A stretch of DNA of 64,000 nt. It comes from Brachycybe producta (Eukaryota; Arthropoda; Diplopoda; Playtdesmida; Andrognathidae). The stretch spans positions 307,501-371,500 of the forward strand of contig JAUPFP010000060.1 of assembly GCA_036925085.1 (NCBI GenBank). The letters are read 5' to 3'. Within the stretch, counting starts at the first letter, position 1. The number at the start of each line of letters is the position of its first letter. Below the pieces are notes generated by a model, which saw nothing but the letters and a program-made list of their open reading frames with translations, was not told the DNA's origin and made no database searches. The position numbers and the translations under genes are program-made. This document shows, piece after piece, positions 1 to 11,260 of this stretch.

Positions 1-921
1 CAATTTTAATTATAGGTTACCTTTTGCCAAATCTTCACAAGCAGTGTCACAAGCACCAAACAATTTTTCATGAAAAACAGTTTCAATCCAGCCAAACGAA
101 ATTAAGAGATTAAAAGATTTTAAACTAGTCTTTAACTGAGTCTTTTATACCTAGTACACACCTGATAATTTAACTGCATTTAAATAATGTGTTTACAGAG
201 CCATGTGAACTGCCAACAAACAATATATCAAAATCAATTCATTCAGTTAATAATCTGAAAATTTGGGGCTAATACTTAAATATACATGTAATATATAAAC
301 TATTGACAAAATATTGATTTAGTATTTCAATTTAAAATATTAATAATAAGTCAATTTTATTTGGTTCATGTACTTAATTGGACTCCGTATAATTTCACCT
401 AAACATATTTAATTTGAATTCATTTAACTCGTGTGTACAATTTATTAGGGCATTGGCAAGTGAACCACTTTTGTTTGGGCAAGTTGATGGTTGAATGTTC
501 TTAGGTGGCTGGGCTGAGATTGCAAATTGTCAGACACCAATTCATAGAAATAAAAACAATAAAAAGGAACCACGTTTTAAAGGAAATACCCTTCATCTTC
601 AAGGCAAAGAACATTACAGTTAGTGAAGGAATGTAAGTTCAACAGGAATAGGCAAACCAAGTAAAACCCAAAATGAAAATGTAAGGAGCAACAATAATTA
701 TCAATTCACCACAAATTCGTATCAAAACTGTACAAAATGCACTTAAAATAAGAAACCCAAAACACCTATATTATAGCAATTGACGTAAACTTCATAAACA
801 ATAGCAAGATGCCACAAGGTTAGATACATGATAAACTGTCACACTACACACTGTTGTGAGCACATTTTTTTAGGTAAAAATGTTCGAATACTTTTACAAG
901 TTTATGACTGCCGATTGATAC
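1..921. other. AT-rich non-coding DNA, no gene seen
   Basis: The stretch is AT-rich, with stops in all frames and only short open frames of unremarkable composition. I see no RNA gene, tandem array or recognisable transposon end. It ends at the ATAC that is duplicated on both sides of the solo LTR beginning at 922. Confidence 0.5.
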
Positions 922-1477
922 TGTAACACCCTGTATTTTTCCTTTCTGTCCTTCCCATAGCATGGGGGTCCCTTGGGATCTAAGGGACGTAGTTCCATCC
1001 CTTCCCTTCCTCTTGGAAACCCCACAGCTGCTAAACACATCCTGGTTCCGGTATCAGTGGATGGATACCCATCGAAGCATGGTCCCTGGGGCATGGGTAC
1101 ACCTGCAAGGGTGTACACAGGCCCTAGGTATAAAAGACCATGTTTCTGTATATTCTGGGTCCATTCTTTGATAATGAAACATAAAATAACTCATTCAATG
1201 TTCCAATTGCAAAAGCACGCCACACATGCAACTATTCTCTGTTCTATTGCATTTCCACGATTGTGTGCCATACAATAAGTAATAACGTCAATCTTCATTC
1301 GTCTCGCCTGTTATTTGATTCCTTTCCAGCATCGACGATACCATGGAATATCATAGAGAACGACCCCAGCACCGATTGGACTCAGGTAGTATGTTCACAA
1401 CTCTCAAAGTGAAAAGAGATATCCACTCTAAGAGAGTCTACACCTCAGCCCCGTAACAAGAGCTATACATTGTTACA
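922..1477 (+). mobile_element. Solo LTR with ATAC target duplication
   Basis: A 556-bp LTR begins TGTAACACCC and ends ATTGTTACA, so its ends are the inverted pair TGTAACA/TGTTACA with canonical TG...CA. It is flanked by perfect 4-bp direct repeats ATAC (918-921 and 1478-1481), the duplication size usual for Ty3/Gypsy integrases. A TATAAAA box lies at 1129-1135, which fits a U3 promoter and makes the plus strand the likely sense strand. No internal gag or pol adjoins it, so it is the product of LTR-LTR recombination. A related start, TGTAACACCC, is seen at the minus-strand fragment ending at 10628. Confidence 0.82.
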
Positions 1478-2230
1478 ATACTTATAAATTAATTTATAGA
1501 TTTTATCTACCAAATCAGTCATAAAAACATTCATCATTTAATTGACACAACAATGCAAGTAAAAATTGTAGGTGTATAACGACTTTATACAAACCAATGC
1601 GATAACATTGAAATAAATAATAATTTAACTATTTTAATAACTTTAAAAAATAAATATTGAAATGAAATAAATAATTTTGAAAATAATATATGATGTTAAC
1701 AAATTATTAAAATAATTTAAAAAATACTGGGTAAATAATTAAATATTAGTTTCAGATTTATTATAAAACGAAATGTATATTTCATTAAAATAACTAAAAC
1801 TAATTTTAGAAATATTAGCAAAAAAAGCACACTTTCTAGAAGTGCGGAATTAAATGTCTATGTAAAAACAAATGCAGAAATTGTATGGACTAAGACATGC
1901 GGATTTTTATGTAATTCGGTGTAATTCACGATTATAGGTTCCAGTTCTAAAAAATATCAAATACCTTTAAGTGAAACTTTATAATAAAATACTATACTAA
2001 TATATAAAAACTTTTAGCATCATCAGCAACTAGTAGTTTTTAAAACACTTGTTTTTTTGTAGTGTTTCTGTTAAAAAAAAGTTTGCATGAAAAATATAGA
2101 TTTTCTCAAAACTGTGGGCCCCCTCATAAATGACAGGAGCATCTAGTTTAATTTTGTGTGAATGTCTGGTTGTGATGAAGTTATTTGCCTTGACCGCTTG
2201 CATTTTTATAAGCACCTAAGTATTGTTAAA
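1478..2230. other. AT-rich non-coding DNA
   Basis: Very AT-rich sequence with many A and T runs. No open frame of interest, no RNA gene and no transposon end recognised. A 61-codon minus-strand open frame near 2030-2215 has no recognisable motif and looks like chance. Confidence 0.45.
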
Positions 2231-2282
2231 GGCATGTAAAAACAGAAAGAGACAGTTGTTTGCCCCGCCCTTTTATGAGCGT
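2231..2282. repeat. One arm of a small TIR element
   Basis: About 50 bp matches the left arm of the small terminal-inverted-repeat elements at 9551-9675 and 12499-12731: a GGCATGTAAA-type end followed by GTTTGCCCCGCCCTTTTATGAG. The right arm is not present, so this is a half copy. Confidence 0.55.
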
Positions 2283-2334
2283 GAATATTATTGTTAATAC
2301 TGAGGGCATTATTAAGCAACTAATGACCCTTAAT

Positions 2335-2895
2335 AAAAAATAAAAGTGGGGGCACAGATGGAATTCAAGCAGTAATTCTTATAAAATTAGCTAGGGAAGT
2401 GGGACCATTTCTTGAGCTAATTTATCAGCAGTCTTTGGATCAAGGGGTTGTTCCAGGCATGTGGAAATTAGCAAATGTTACCCCAATATTTAAGTCTCAA
2501 ATCTCACAATCGCATTTCTGATAACCAACATGGTTTCCTGAAAGGGTGCTCTTGTGAGACTCAACTTATTCTAGTAGTGTATGATCTCCAGAAAAGCTTA
2601 GACAAAGGTAAATGCATGTAAGGCATTTGACACTGTTTCACATTCAAAACTTCTGGCAAAATTTGCAGCATATGGGTTGGGGCAGGTGACCAAATGGGTA
2701 ACTTCTTTTTATACAATAGGAAACAAAGGGTAGTTGTAAATGGGCCTTACTCAAGAGTGGTTGGCTCTAACCTCTGGTGTACCCCAGGGTAGTGTTGGGT
2801 CCTGTTTTGTTCCTGGTAATTATTAATGACCTCAGTAGTACAGTTGGCAGCAACTGTAGACTATTTCCTGATAATACTCTAATTTACAACTAATA
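2335..2895 (+). pseudogene. LINE reverse-transcriptase fragment
   Basis: Conceptual translation gives a piece of non-LTR reverse transcriptase: a GxDGIQ-like palm motif, then WKLANVTPIFKS at about 2460-2496, then broken stretches equivalent to the CDNQHGFL region, a VPQGSVLGP-like motif and IINDLSS. These correspond closely to the LINE at 3636-8535 (MWKLANVSPIFKS, INDLSSQV). Stops, frameshifts and an internal deletion between the palm and finger segments show that it is dead. Both ends are ragged, with no target duplication seen. Confidence 0.75.
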
Positions 2896-3635
2896 CTAAT
2901 GCCTTGCTGCCTTTGTATAGCATAAAAATTTTGTTCCCGGTTTTTGGGCTATTTTCTTAATTTAACCATTCCATTCAAGTTTAATCTTAGGTGATTTAAA
3001 TAAAACTAAGTGTGCTGAACAGAACACGTTGCAGCAATCAGTTTTGATATTAGTCAAGTAGTTTTAAGCTATAACGTTTTTACTTAAACGTCATAGGCTT
3101 GAAAATGTTCTTTGTTTGCCACCATCTTGGAAACCACGTTTTTAGTTTTTCCCCCCTTTGCTTTCGGTTTTTGGTCATTTGAACTAACTCACTTCTGAAA
3201 TCCAAGTTAAATCGTCCCTGTTTCTGATAGTATTTGGCCTGCTGAACTCGTTTCTGGTATCGGATTTCAACTTGGATAAGTAGTTTTTATCATAGAAACT
3301 TTTTAATTAGATTCTGTCTTTTATTTTTCGTAAAAGGTGCCATTTTTCCCGTTTTTGTTTGGTTCACATTTATTTCTATAGTTTTGAGGTGATTTTATTA
3401 TTGAATCCGATAGAACTTTGCCTGCTGAACACATCAGATTGAAAATCTGAACATTGGTTTGAGAGATAAACATTTTTCCAAAAAACGCTAATTTCTCATT
3501 GTTTTGCATTTCTGTTTGGAGAAGCCATACTAGATAAGTACAAATCAAACTTCATAATTTTCTCTTATTGCCATTTTATTTTGAATCTTGTTTCTAATTC
3601 AGAGTTTTAGGAACTAAATTTGTTAGAAAGTTAGA
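2896..3635. other. Non-coding, probable LINE 5' region
   Basis: No coding signal. The text GCTGAAC with similar surroundings recurs near 3013, 3240 and 3423, together with T-rich runs followed by CCC (TTTTTCCCCCC near 3150, TTTTTCCCG near 3343). This suggests imperfect repeats of roughly 200 bp, as often found in LINE 5' untranslated regions, but the match is by eye only. Confidence 0.35.
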
Positions 3636-4672
3636 ATGGTTAATACTAGGTCTGGGAAGCAAGTTCAGGTTGGGAAACTAGTTGAAACTGTTAGGAGAGT
3701 TAAGGTTAGGGAGCATGCAGTCTGGGAAACAGGTTGAGTCTGGGAAGGGTCTTGAAGATGAGTTGAGGGAGAAGGTGGTGCAGCTTGAGGTAAAGGTGGC
3801 ATGGCTGAGAGAGAGGCTGGCTGTGTTTGAGTCACAGTCAGGACCGTCTCAAAGCAAGGAATCTGCCTTTTGCTACACCCCTAAAGCATAATATACTGGG
3901 GGTGTAAGTTGGGGAGTTGTTTTAGAAAAAGAGAGAAGAAAGGTTAGGCCAGCTCTAGCTTCAGAATGTACTCCAGTAAAGAACAGTTTTAATGTTTTTA
4001 CGGAATTATCAGTGGGATCTGTGGAGGTAGTAGAAAGTGTAAATGTAAAGCAGAGGTGCAAGAGGTCTGGGAAGTATAAGAAAGCAAGTGTAGGGAATGT
4101 AAATGCAGCTCAGGAGGACATTGGCTAGGGTAAGAAGCAAGGTATTAGTAAAGGTAACAAGGGTGTTATAGTAAGGGTAAGAAGAATGATGTTAGACAGA
4201 GTAAGAAGAATGTTAGCTAGGCTGAGGAAAGAAATGAGGATGGGGTTATTTTGGAAGGGATGCAGAGCAGATCAGTAATTTTTGTAGGTGATAGTAATGT
4301 CAAAAGGCTTGATAAGTGGGTGGTGGGTGAAGATAGAGGAAAAGTGTAGCTTGTTTACCAGCAGGGCTGGAGGGCTGGAGTTACTGTTAAAGTTAGTGCT
4401 ATTCCTGAGAGGTGGGATAGGGGTGATAGTTACTCGTAAGGCACGTTACGTAAATGATAGATTAGTTGAAGCATGTAGTAAGGTGGGAGCCCATGTAATA
4501 GACTGGAGGGCAGCTATGCTCAATTTTGGGGGTTCCTGGAGCAAGGATGGGGTTCATTTTAATTACAGGGCTGGTAGAATTGTGGGTAAAAAGATAGGTG
4601 ATTTTGTTAAGCATTTTTTAGGTAAGGTTCTGGGGTTTAGGTGCAAATGCTTTAGGGTGTTGATACTAATAT
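3636..4672 (+). pseudogene. LINE ORF1 remnant with SGNH-esterase-like domain
   Basis: This is the first ORF of a CR1/L2-like non-LTR element, decayed by frameshifts. It opens at ATG 3636 with a basic, repetitive stretch. A heptad-rich segment (about 3750-3840, LEDELREKVVQLEVKVAWLR) is a likely coiled coil. Further on, RSVIFVGDSN (GDSN at 4287-4298) and DGVHF (4546-4560) match the catalytic Ser block and the D-x-x-H block of SGNH/GDSL hydrolases. Esterase-type ORF1 proteins are known in some CR1-clade and related LINEs, where they are thought to help membrane or lipid association of the RNP. ORF2 begins immediately downstream. The reading is broken between these motifs, so no intact product is expected. 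Confidence 0.7.
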
Positions 4673-6773
4673 GAATGCTCCACAGCTTGTTGCTGGGAGC
4701 AATAGTTCTTTAGTTTCAGATATTATTTCTTCAAACACTGTCCAGGAAGGAAATCATTTAGGAAAACCAGCTTCAGCTATACCTTCACATGTAAAGGTTA
4801 TGGTGGTTAACTGTAGGAGTCTTCGAAACAAAGTTCCCGAGTTCATTGCGGCAGTTGAGGAGACTGGTTGCAATATAATTCTTGGTACAGTCATGGCTTG
4901 ATGATACTGTTAATAATGGAGAAATATTTCCAGATGGTTTCACAGTGTACCGTAGAGACAGGGTTGGTCGTTCTGGTGGTGGGGTTTTCGTAGCTATTTC
5001 ACAAATATTTCATAGTTGCAGGGAAATAAGTTTTGAAAGAGACTGTGAAATAGTATGTTGTAGTTTAAGGCTAAAGAATGATAAAAAGGTGTTTTTTTAT
5101 TCTTTCTATCGGCCACCGGGATCCTCCATAGCAGATATCACTAGTGTAAGAACTTCTTTGGACACTCATCGTAAATACCATAGCCCAACCATTATTTTAG
5201 GAGGGGATATAAATTTTCCAAACATCATCTGGGAAATGCATACGGTGATTAGTGGCAGTGACGTTCCGTTAGCAGTTTCATTTTTAGATATTATGAATAC
5301 TTATTCTATGGAACAGGTTGTAACTAAACCGACCAGAACTGACAAAATTCTTGATGTACTGACTAATAGTTCGAAGTTATTATCCAATGTTATGGTATCG
5401 GGGAATTAGTGATCATCAGATGGTCTTATGTGATGTTAATGTATGTGTGAAAAAAATTTCTGAGGTTAAAAGAGTAGTGTTTCTTTTTAACAAATGTAAT
5501 TGGGATGGTTTTAAGTCACATTTGATAGATAATTTTCATAAGTTTAAAGAACATTTTCATCCTCAAAATGTGAATTTGAATTGGTCACGATTTCATAGTT
5601 TAATTTTAAGTTGGTCTTCCTCCTTTATTCCAACCAAGGTAGTTAGGGACTGTGGCCACACCAGTATGGTACACTGGCAAAGTTAAAAGGGATCTTCGTA
5701 AGCAACGCGTATGGAGGAATATTGCTAGAAATCACCCAAATTTAGTAAATTCCAATGAATTCCGTATTGCACGCACAGCAGCGAAACGGGAAATCTTGTT
5801 AGCTCAATGACAATTTTAAAACAGAAACGCTTGGAAAATGCTTAAAAACAGACCCAAAATTATTTTGGCATTACATCAAGAACTCTAGGCAAAGTAGAGA
5901 ATCTATTCCTTCTCTGGTTGACACAAATGGGAAGCTTGTTTCAGATCCAGTAGGGAAAGCTACCTTATTAAATGAACAATACAAGAAGGTCTTCACAGGT
6001 GATGATGGCATACCACATGAGGGTTTTCTTTCAACGTCTCTTTGTATGGATCAAATTGTAATAACAGCAGATGGGATAGTCAAGCAACTTCTAAAATTAG
6101 ACTCAAATAAAAGCTGTGGTCCAGATGGGATGTATTCTATCATTTTAAAAAATCTTGCACAAGAGTTGGGTCCATACCTTCAGTTAATTTTTCAACAGAG
6201 TTTAGATGTAGGTATTGTACCAGATATGTGGAAATTAGCTAACGTTAGTCCAATTTTTAAATCAGGAGACAAGTCTCAGGTAACTAATTACAGATCCATG
6301 TCTAACCTCGATAGTTTGCAAGGTCCTTGAACATATTATATATTCCTCTTCAATGAATTTTCTTATAGAAAACAATCTTGTGTGTGATAACCAGCATGGG
6401 TTTCTTAGGGGGTGTTCATGTGAAACCCAGCTTATACTTTTAGTTGATGACCTTCAGAAAATTTTAGACAAAAGCAGTCAGATAGATTTGGTTTTTCTTG
6501 ATCTCTACAAGGCATTTTGACAGTTTCTCAGTCAAAACTAATGACGAAAATTAGTGGGTATGAATTGGGTGAACCAGTGTATAAATGGGTGCATTCTTTT
6601 TTGAGTGATATCAAACAAAGAGTTGTTGCAGGTGGGTCTGAATCTGACTGGATAGGGGTTACATCAGGGGTTCCTCAGGGTAGTGTGTAGGGTCCACTTG
6701 TTTCTTTTATATATCAATGACCTCAGCAGTCAAGTTAGCAGCAATTGCCAGGTATTTGCAGATGCAGAAAAGT
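4671..6773 (+). pseudogene. LINE ORF2, 5' part: APE endonuclease and RT fingers/palm
   Basis: Two domains are visible. An APE-type endonuclease runs from about 4790 (VVNCRSLRNK, the usual N-terminal block) through FYRPPG near 5110 and GGDINFPNI near 5205 to SDHQ near 5409. The reverse transcriptase starts near 5700, with CGPDGM at about 6118, WKLANVSPIFKSGDKS at 6230-6270, CDNQHGF near 6387 and SGVPQGSV near 6667. The frame is lost at 4900, 5400, 5686, 6330 and elsewhere, and there is an in-frame stop after PQGSV. The reading stops at FAD (6757-6765), where the catalytic FADD box is interrupted by the LTR insertion at 6774. The rest of the RT resumes at 7592. Confidence 0.82.
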
Positions 6774-7589
6774 TGTTCCCGTTTGGTTAGCAGAGGTCTC
6801 TGTTTGCCATTCGAAAGTGTCGATTGGATGTTGATGATTAAGTCTTTCGGTCGATTGGCTCCTGTGTTGGATACTTAACCACCAGGGACACAAGCCAAGC
6901 AGTACCTCAGGAGACCTGTGGTAGAAAATTGCGTAGATATGTCTTCTTACACGTGGCTGCTGGAGGCTTCCTTCTTGGCTGGTCGAATCATTGACTGAGT
7001 GGCGGCTGTAATCTAAGTCCCACTCCCATGAAATAACTTGAGTTCACACATAGAATTCATAAGTTGAAATAATATATCTTTATTCACACAGTGAGTCCTG
7101 TAGATTGAGAGAGATATCAGATATGTAGCTTCTTTCTTGAAAGCATCAATCTGTCTGTCTCTCAATCCACAGGCTCTTGTATTTATACGAAAAATACAAT
7201 AAAAACATCTGATCGCGATAACAAAAGTGCCAGGTGTGTACAAGTCTCGTGGACACACTCGGACCTGAAAGTGATCCACTAAAACGAAAACATCTATAAG
7301 ATGTATAAAATATAACAATAAAGAAGGATCTTCGTAGATCCTTCTAATAACAATTTGTAAAGATTCTCACATCCAAGAGTTCTGCATCGTTGGCTCTTCT
7401 AGGATCTATCCTATTAAAACCATCGATGCAGTTCTCTTGGCTATTCTTCTCATCTTGGAGGACAGGGAGTCATCATCGTTATGGCCTCCCAGCCACCCCC
7501 AAGCATGAGGTGAGAACCTCTGTTAAACATTTCTTATTCTACAGGGTGATTCTAAATAAATGACGAATTCAATTGCTGAGTTCGTTACA
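6774..7589 (-). mobile_element. Solo LTR inserted in the LINE reverse transcriptase
   Basis: An 816-bp block separates two halves of one LINE reading frame. Read on the minus strand it begins TGTAACGAACTC (plus-strand end GAGTTCGTTACA at 7589) and ends GGGAACA (plus-strand start TGTTCCC at 6774), giving TG...CA ends. The minus strand contains a TATAAATA box near 7180 and a GAATAAAG polyadenylation-like signal near 7080, in the order expected of an LTR. No clean 4-5-bp target duplication survives (AAGT on the left, ATAC on the right). No gag or pol is present, so it is a solo LTR. A cut-and-paste element is less likely because terminal inverted repeats are not convincing. Confidence 0.62.
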
Positions 7590-8236
7590 ATACAATAATT
7601 TACTGTGAGGTTACCTCTGACAACGATTGTCATATTATTGATAGTGACTTGAAAGCAATAGAGGCATGGTGTTCTAAATGGCAACTTCAACTTAATAAGA
7701 AAAAATGTTGTGTAATGACGGTAGCTAGGGGAAGGAATCCAATAATATTTCCATATAGAATAGGGCCAATTCCACTTAACGTAGATTCTTATAAATATTT
7801 GGTGGTAAAGATTACAGCTAAACTTTCTTGGAAGCTGCATGTCGAACAGATTATTTCCAAGTCTACGCAAATGCTAAGGTTTAGTCAATGCGTTCTAAAA
7901 TGTATAGGATATCAATCATTAGTATGTCCCCATCTAGAATACTGCAGCTCCGTGTGGAATCCCCACACTGCAGACTTAGCTCACTCCATAGAAATGGTCC
8001 AACACAGCGCTGCTAGGTTTGTTTGTGGTAAATATGGATATGCTGACCGTGTAACTAAAATGCTTTCAGAGCTCTGTTGGGATAGTTTACTTGCAAGACG
8101 TTCAGATTTTAGTCTTAATATCTTTAATCGAATGCTAGAAGGCTCTTGCCCTAAAACTACTTTAAGTAAACTTTGCAGGGCATTATATTTGGGTAGGGGT
8201 GACCACTCTAACAAAGTTGGAGAAATTTTTGCATGA
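7590..8236 (+). pseudogene. LINE ORF2, 3' part: RT palm end and thumb
   Basis: The reading resumes in the catalytic box: TIIY at about 7592-7603 followed by CEVTSDNDC, the expected continuation of FAD at 6757. The next 200 codons carry AIEAWCSKWQLQLN (7655-7700), the K-rich turn, the YKYL block near 7790 and the C-terminal LARR and LCRALYLGRG region. These are typical of the end of RT and the thumb in CR1/L2-like elements. The frame is open over 195 codons, so this half is less decayed than the 5' half. The last stop is near 8236 and a 3' untranslated region follows. Confidence 0.82.
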
Positions 8237-8535
8237 ACAGATTCTTATTACTGGTCATTTGTCCCTAGGGCGATTCGACGATGGAACTCGCTTGCTGGGG
8301 ATTTTGTGCAGGAAAAATGTATTTTATGGGAGTCATAGTTTTGTTTTGTTTTGACAATGCACATAATGTATTTGCAGCATTAAAAAATATTGAAATTGTT
8401 GTTGGGTTTATATCAATGGGGTTTTATACTTTCTGGTTTTGACAATGCATTTTCTATGCTGCACTTGGACTCTTGTCCATCTGCCATAGGCCTTTACGGC
8501 TGCTTGCAGAGTAATTTTTCAAATCAAATCAAAGA
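8237..8535 (+). repeat. LINE 3' UTR with CAAAT microsatellite tail
   Basis: The untranslated tail of the LINE includes an imperfect duplication of TTTGACAATGCA (near 8351 and 8440) and a block ending CATAGGCCTTTACGGCTGC. It stops in a short array CAAATCAAATCAAA (about 8520-8534). The same block, CTGCCATAGGCCT, recurs at 9100-9115, just before a TGTAATTGTAATTG tail. Short-unit tails replacing poly(A) are a known trait of CR1 and L2 LINEs. Confidence 0.68.
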
Positions 8536-9145
8536 GGATGATGGTATCCAAGACTGTGAAACATTAGCCTTAGACTTGAATGCTATTGAAGGATGGTGTA
8601 ATACATGGCAACTTCAGTTGAATGAGGCACCTGCCCAGCACAAGTTAAAACTATTGCCTATCAAGCATTCATTCGGCATCATCTTGAGTATTGCTGCAGT
8701 GTATGGAATCCTCACTCAGTTGAAGTGGTTCAGCATAAGGCAGCTAGGTTTGTTTGTGGCAGGCATACATTTACAGATAGTGTCACTGAGATGCTGTCAG
8801 TAAGATGCTGTCAGTGCTAAAATGGCATATTTTGGCACATTGCAGGCCAGAGTTAAGCTTGGAACTGTTTGGAAAAATTACACGTGATTGTCCTAAACCA
8901 CAGTCTATACATGGGCAAGGCTAACCCCTCTTGGAAAATTAGGAAGATTTTTGCTAGGACAGATTCATATTAATGGTATTTTTTTCCTAAAATTATAAGA
9001 CATTGGAACTTTCTTCCTGACGAAGTGTCTATTAATTTTATTTTTTATATATGTGCTTGACATTTCTTAATGCTGCATCTGGACTTTTATGTCCTTCTGC
9101 CATAGGCCTATTTGACTGCTAGCAGAAACTTTTTGTAATTGTAAT
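8536..9145 (+). pseudogene. Second LINE copy, 5'-truncated and internally deleted
   Basis: Immediately after the tail of the first copy, the sequence restarts inside the RT palm end: EDDGIQDCE, then AIEGWCNTWQLQLNE (near 8580-8625), homologous to 7655-7700. It then jumps by deletion to the C-terminal part (QHKAARFVCGRH in another frame near 8730-8765). It ends with the shared 3' UTR and a TGTAATTGTAATTG tail near 9130-9145. 5' truncation is the normal outcome of target-primed reverse transcription. Confidence 0.72.
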
Positions 9146-9550
9146 TGCAACATAAATTAGACAGGCAGGCATGCCATCTGGGAGGGCAAAAACAAAATTT
9201 ATAAAAGCACCTTATACTAATTTGAAATTTTTAGAAGTGGAACCGAAAATTGCCAATTACACCAATTATTCCAGATGCCAAAAAAATAGGCCTGCGGTAT
9301 AAAATATATAACTATAACTTTACTATTATTTATTAAATTTTTGTTTTATAATAATTGTAAAACTAAAATATATTTCCGGACACTATTTCATTAGAGTATT
9401 AATTTTATTTTTAAAATAAGTAAAATAGTGAAATTATAATTATTTATTTGTACATTATTCCATTGATTTGCATGGACCTTACAAAGGAATAGGCAAAAAG
9501 CAGGGCCCAACAAAAGAGGGCACGCATCCTTGAAAAATAGTCAATTATAT
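9146..9550. other. AT-rich non-coding DNA
   Basis: AT-rich unique-looking sequence with no open frame, no repeat unit and no RNA gene recognised. Confidence 0.45.
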
Positions 9551-9675
9551 AGGCAGGTAAAGACAGGAGAATAGTCGTTTGCTTTGCCCCTTTTATGCGG
9601 ATTGTCAACTTCTAATTGGTTTTGTCGCCTGACGCTTATAAAAGGGGCGGAGCAAATGACTGTCTTTACATGCCT
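9551..9675. mobile_element. Small TIR element (MITE-like), 125 bp
   Basis: The element starts AGGCAGGTAAAGACAG and ends CTGTCTTTACATGCCT, which are inverted copies differing at one of 16 positions. Inside the ends, GCTTTGCCCCTTTTATG pairs with TATAAAAGGGGCGGAGC, so the whole unit folds as one imperfect hairpin around a core containing TTCTAATTGG. Relatives are at 2231, 12499-12731 and 12748-12826. No coding capacity. A short target duplication could not be fixed. Confidence 0.72.
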
Positions 9676-10239
9676 GTGTCAACAATAGTATAAAAAACAG
9701 CAACACTAAAATTAAAAATATAAACTGCAAACGGCACAGCAGAAAACAATAGAATAGAAAACGGGAGAAGTACAGTAGGCACTGTGAAAAAACAGGGTTA
9801 TAAAATCAGGGTATAAGACTATAAAAATGAACCAAAGTAAAGTAAGAAAAGTGGCATTACATAAAGTTGCCATCAACTAAGACTAGTAGGGTAGCCCGTC
9901 CTAGGACGGCAAAATTTACAAAAAAAAATCATTTGTACTGTGAGCTTTTGACGTCGACTATATTTTTACCCAACTTATGATGATTTCTATAGCTCGTTTC
10001 TTCTCTGTATTGCGCGGTGCCCGCACGGTGAAGATTCAAGCTACAGAAAAAGTTGAATGGAGTTGGATTATGATCATCCTACTGCATGGGGGTGAAATCG
10101 ATGCAGAAGGATGGTGGCCATCCTTCTCTCTGTCGATGCTGATATGCATCTTCCCTCATGATTACCATTCTTGAAGATGCTGTAGCTGTTTCAGGATAGT
10201 ATGTCTCCTGCCTTATGATGTCTCCGGCCTCTGTAGAGA
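9676..10239. other. Non-coding DNA with a 14-bp palindrome
   Basis: No gene recognised. A perfect palindrome CCGTCCTAGGACGG occupies 9896-9909 within otherwise AT-rich sequence. A 65-codon plus-strand open frame at 9977-10174 has no recognisable motif. Confidence 0.4.
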
Positions 10240-10628
10240 AGATTAGTTACCAAACATAGAGACAACACTGTTTTCCATTATAAACACTTTTATTCATCCT
10301 TATACGGAAACACTTAGTTTACAAGGATGAATACTGAATATCAAAGGTGTGTCCTCATGCCCATGATGTGATACGGATAAAGATCTACGTAGTACAAAAG
10401 AGAGCAAAGACAAGGACGACGAACAAAGAGGAACATGGTCCTTTTATACCTTGAACCTGTGTACACCTACGAGGTGTAATCCGGTCCAAGTGACCATGGT
10501 CTTAAGTGTATCACTCCGCAATTTCGATGTGCGTCAGAAGTGTGAGTCAGAGAGGAGGGAGGGACAAGTGGAAGTTGTTTATCCCCAGGCTATGGTTTTA
10601 GCGGGAACGGGAGTTACTGGGTGTTACA
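10240..10628 (-). repeat. Minus-strand LTR-like fragment
   Basis: Read on the minus strand this starts TGTAACACCCAGTAAC at 10628, close to the first bases of the solo LTR at 922. It has GGTATAAAAGGACCATGT near 10435-10452, matching GGTATAAAAGACCATGT at 1127-1143, and an AATAAAAG signal near 10290. The distal end is not clear, so the left boundary is approximate and no target duplication was found. It is probably a solo LTR of a family related to the one at 922-1477. Confidence 0.5.
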
Positions 10629-11260
10629 GCAAGTTTCTTTTTACGATCAAAACTTTTCCATCGCTTGATCACACGGGTTACTTTTTAGATTTACCCAATG
10701 AATGCCAAAATAATTTTCAAAATTAAAAATAGTTCATTAAAGACTCCAAAGACTCAGTTTCGAGGATCTTTTGTCTTCTGTTACGACATGGAACTTACGC
10801 CCGATTAGTTACCCTTGAAGATGGTGTTGACTGCTATCTCTTGTCATTGAAGGTTTGCACCTGATTGTCGTCTGATTTGCAATGATGAGGTGGAAAGCTG
10901 CACAATGACGATGAACAAAAAGCATGAAAATTAATTCAAGTAAAATGATTTATTTGGAATTAAAACGATTTAATTTTCGTAGATGTGTAAAAAAAACAAT
11001 TCAGAACTTGGTTTAAACATACAAAAATGCACATATCAAATAAAACAAAAAATCCAGCCAAAATTGGGCATGGAATCGGGAATTTTAAAGTGAACTCTCT
11101 AGAAATCTATCCCAAGTCGGGCATAGATTCGCTGCTTTAAGAACAGGGTGGCAGTGATTTAAATCATGTTAAATATCAAATATTGTTTTTAATAAATCAA
11201 GTGATTTTTTAAAAAAAAATTCACATTTATTTTAAACATTTAAATTATACAATAAAAATT
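10629..11260. other. Non-coding DNA
   Basis: AT-rich, with stops in all frames. No gene, RNA or transposon end recognised. Confidence 0.4.

Noticed and set aside
7013-7318. 101-codon minus-strand open frame in the solo LTR
   Set aside because: Crosses the TATA and polyadenylation signals of the LTR; composition is unremarkable.
6785-7528. Possible 16-bp terminal inverted repeats GGTTAGCAGAGGTCTC and GAGAACCTCTGTTAAAC within the LINE insertion
   Set aside because: Imperfect and inside the block, not at the LINE breakpoints; TG...CA ends with promoter and polyA signals in order fit an LTR better.
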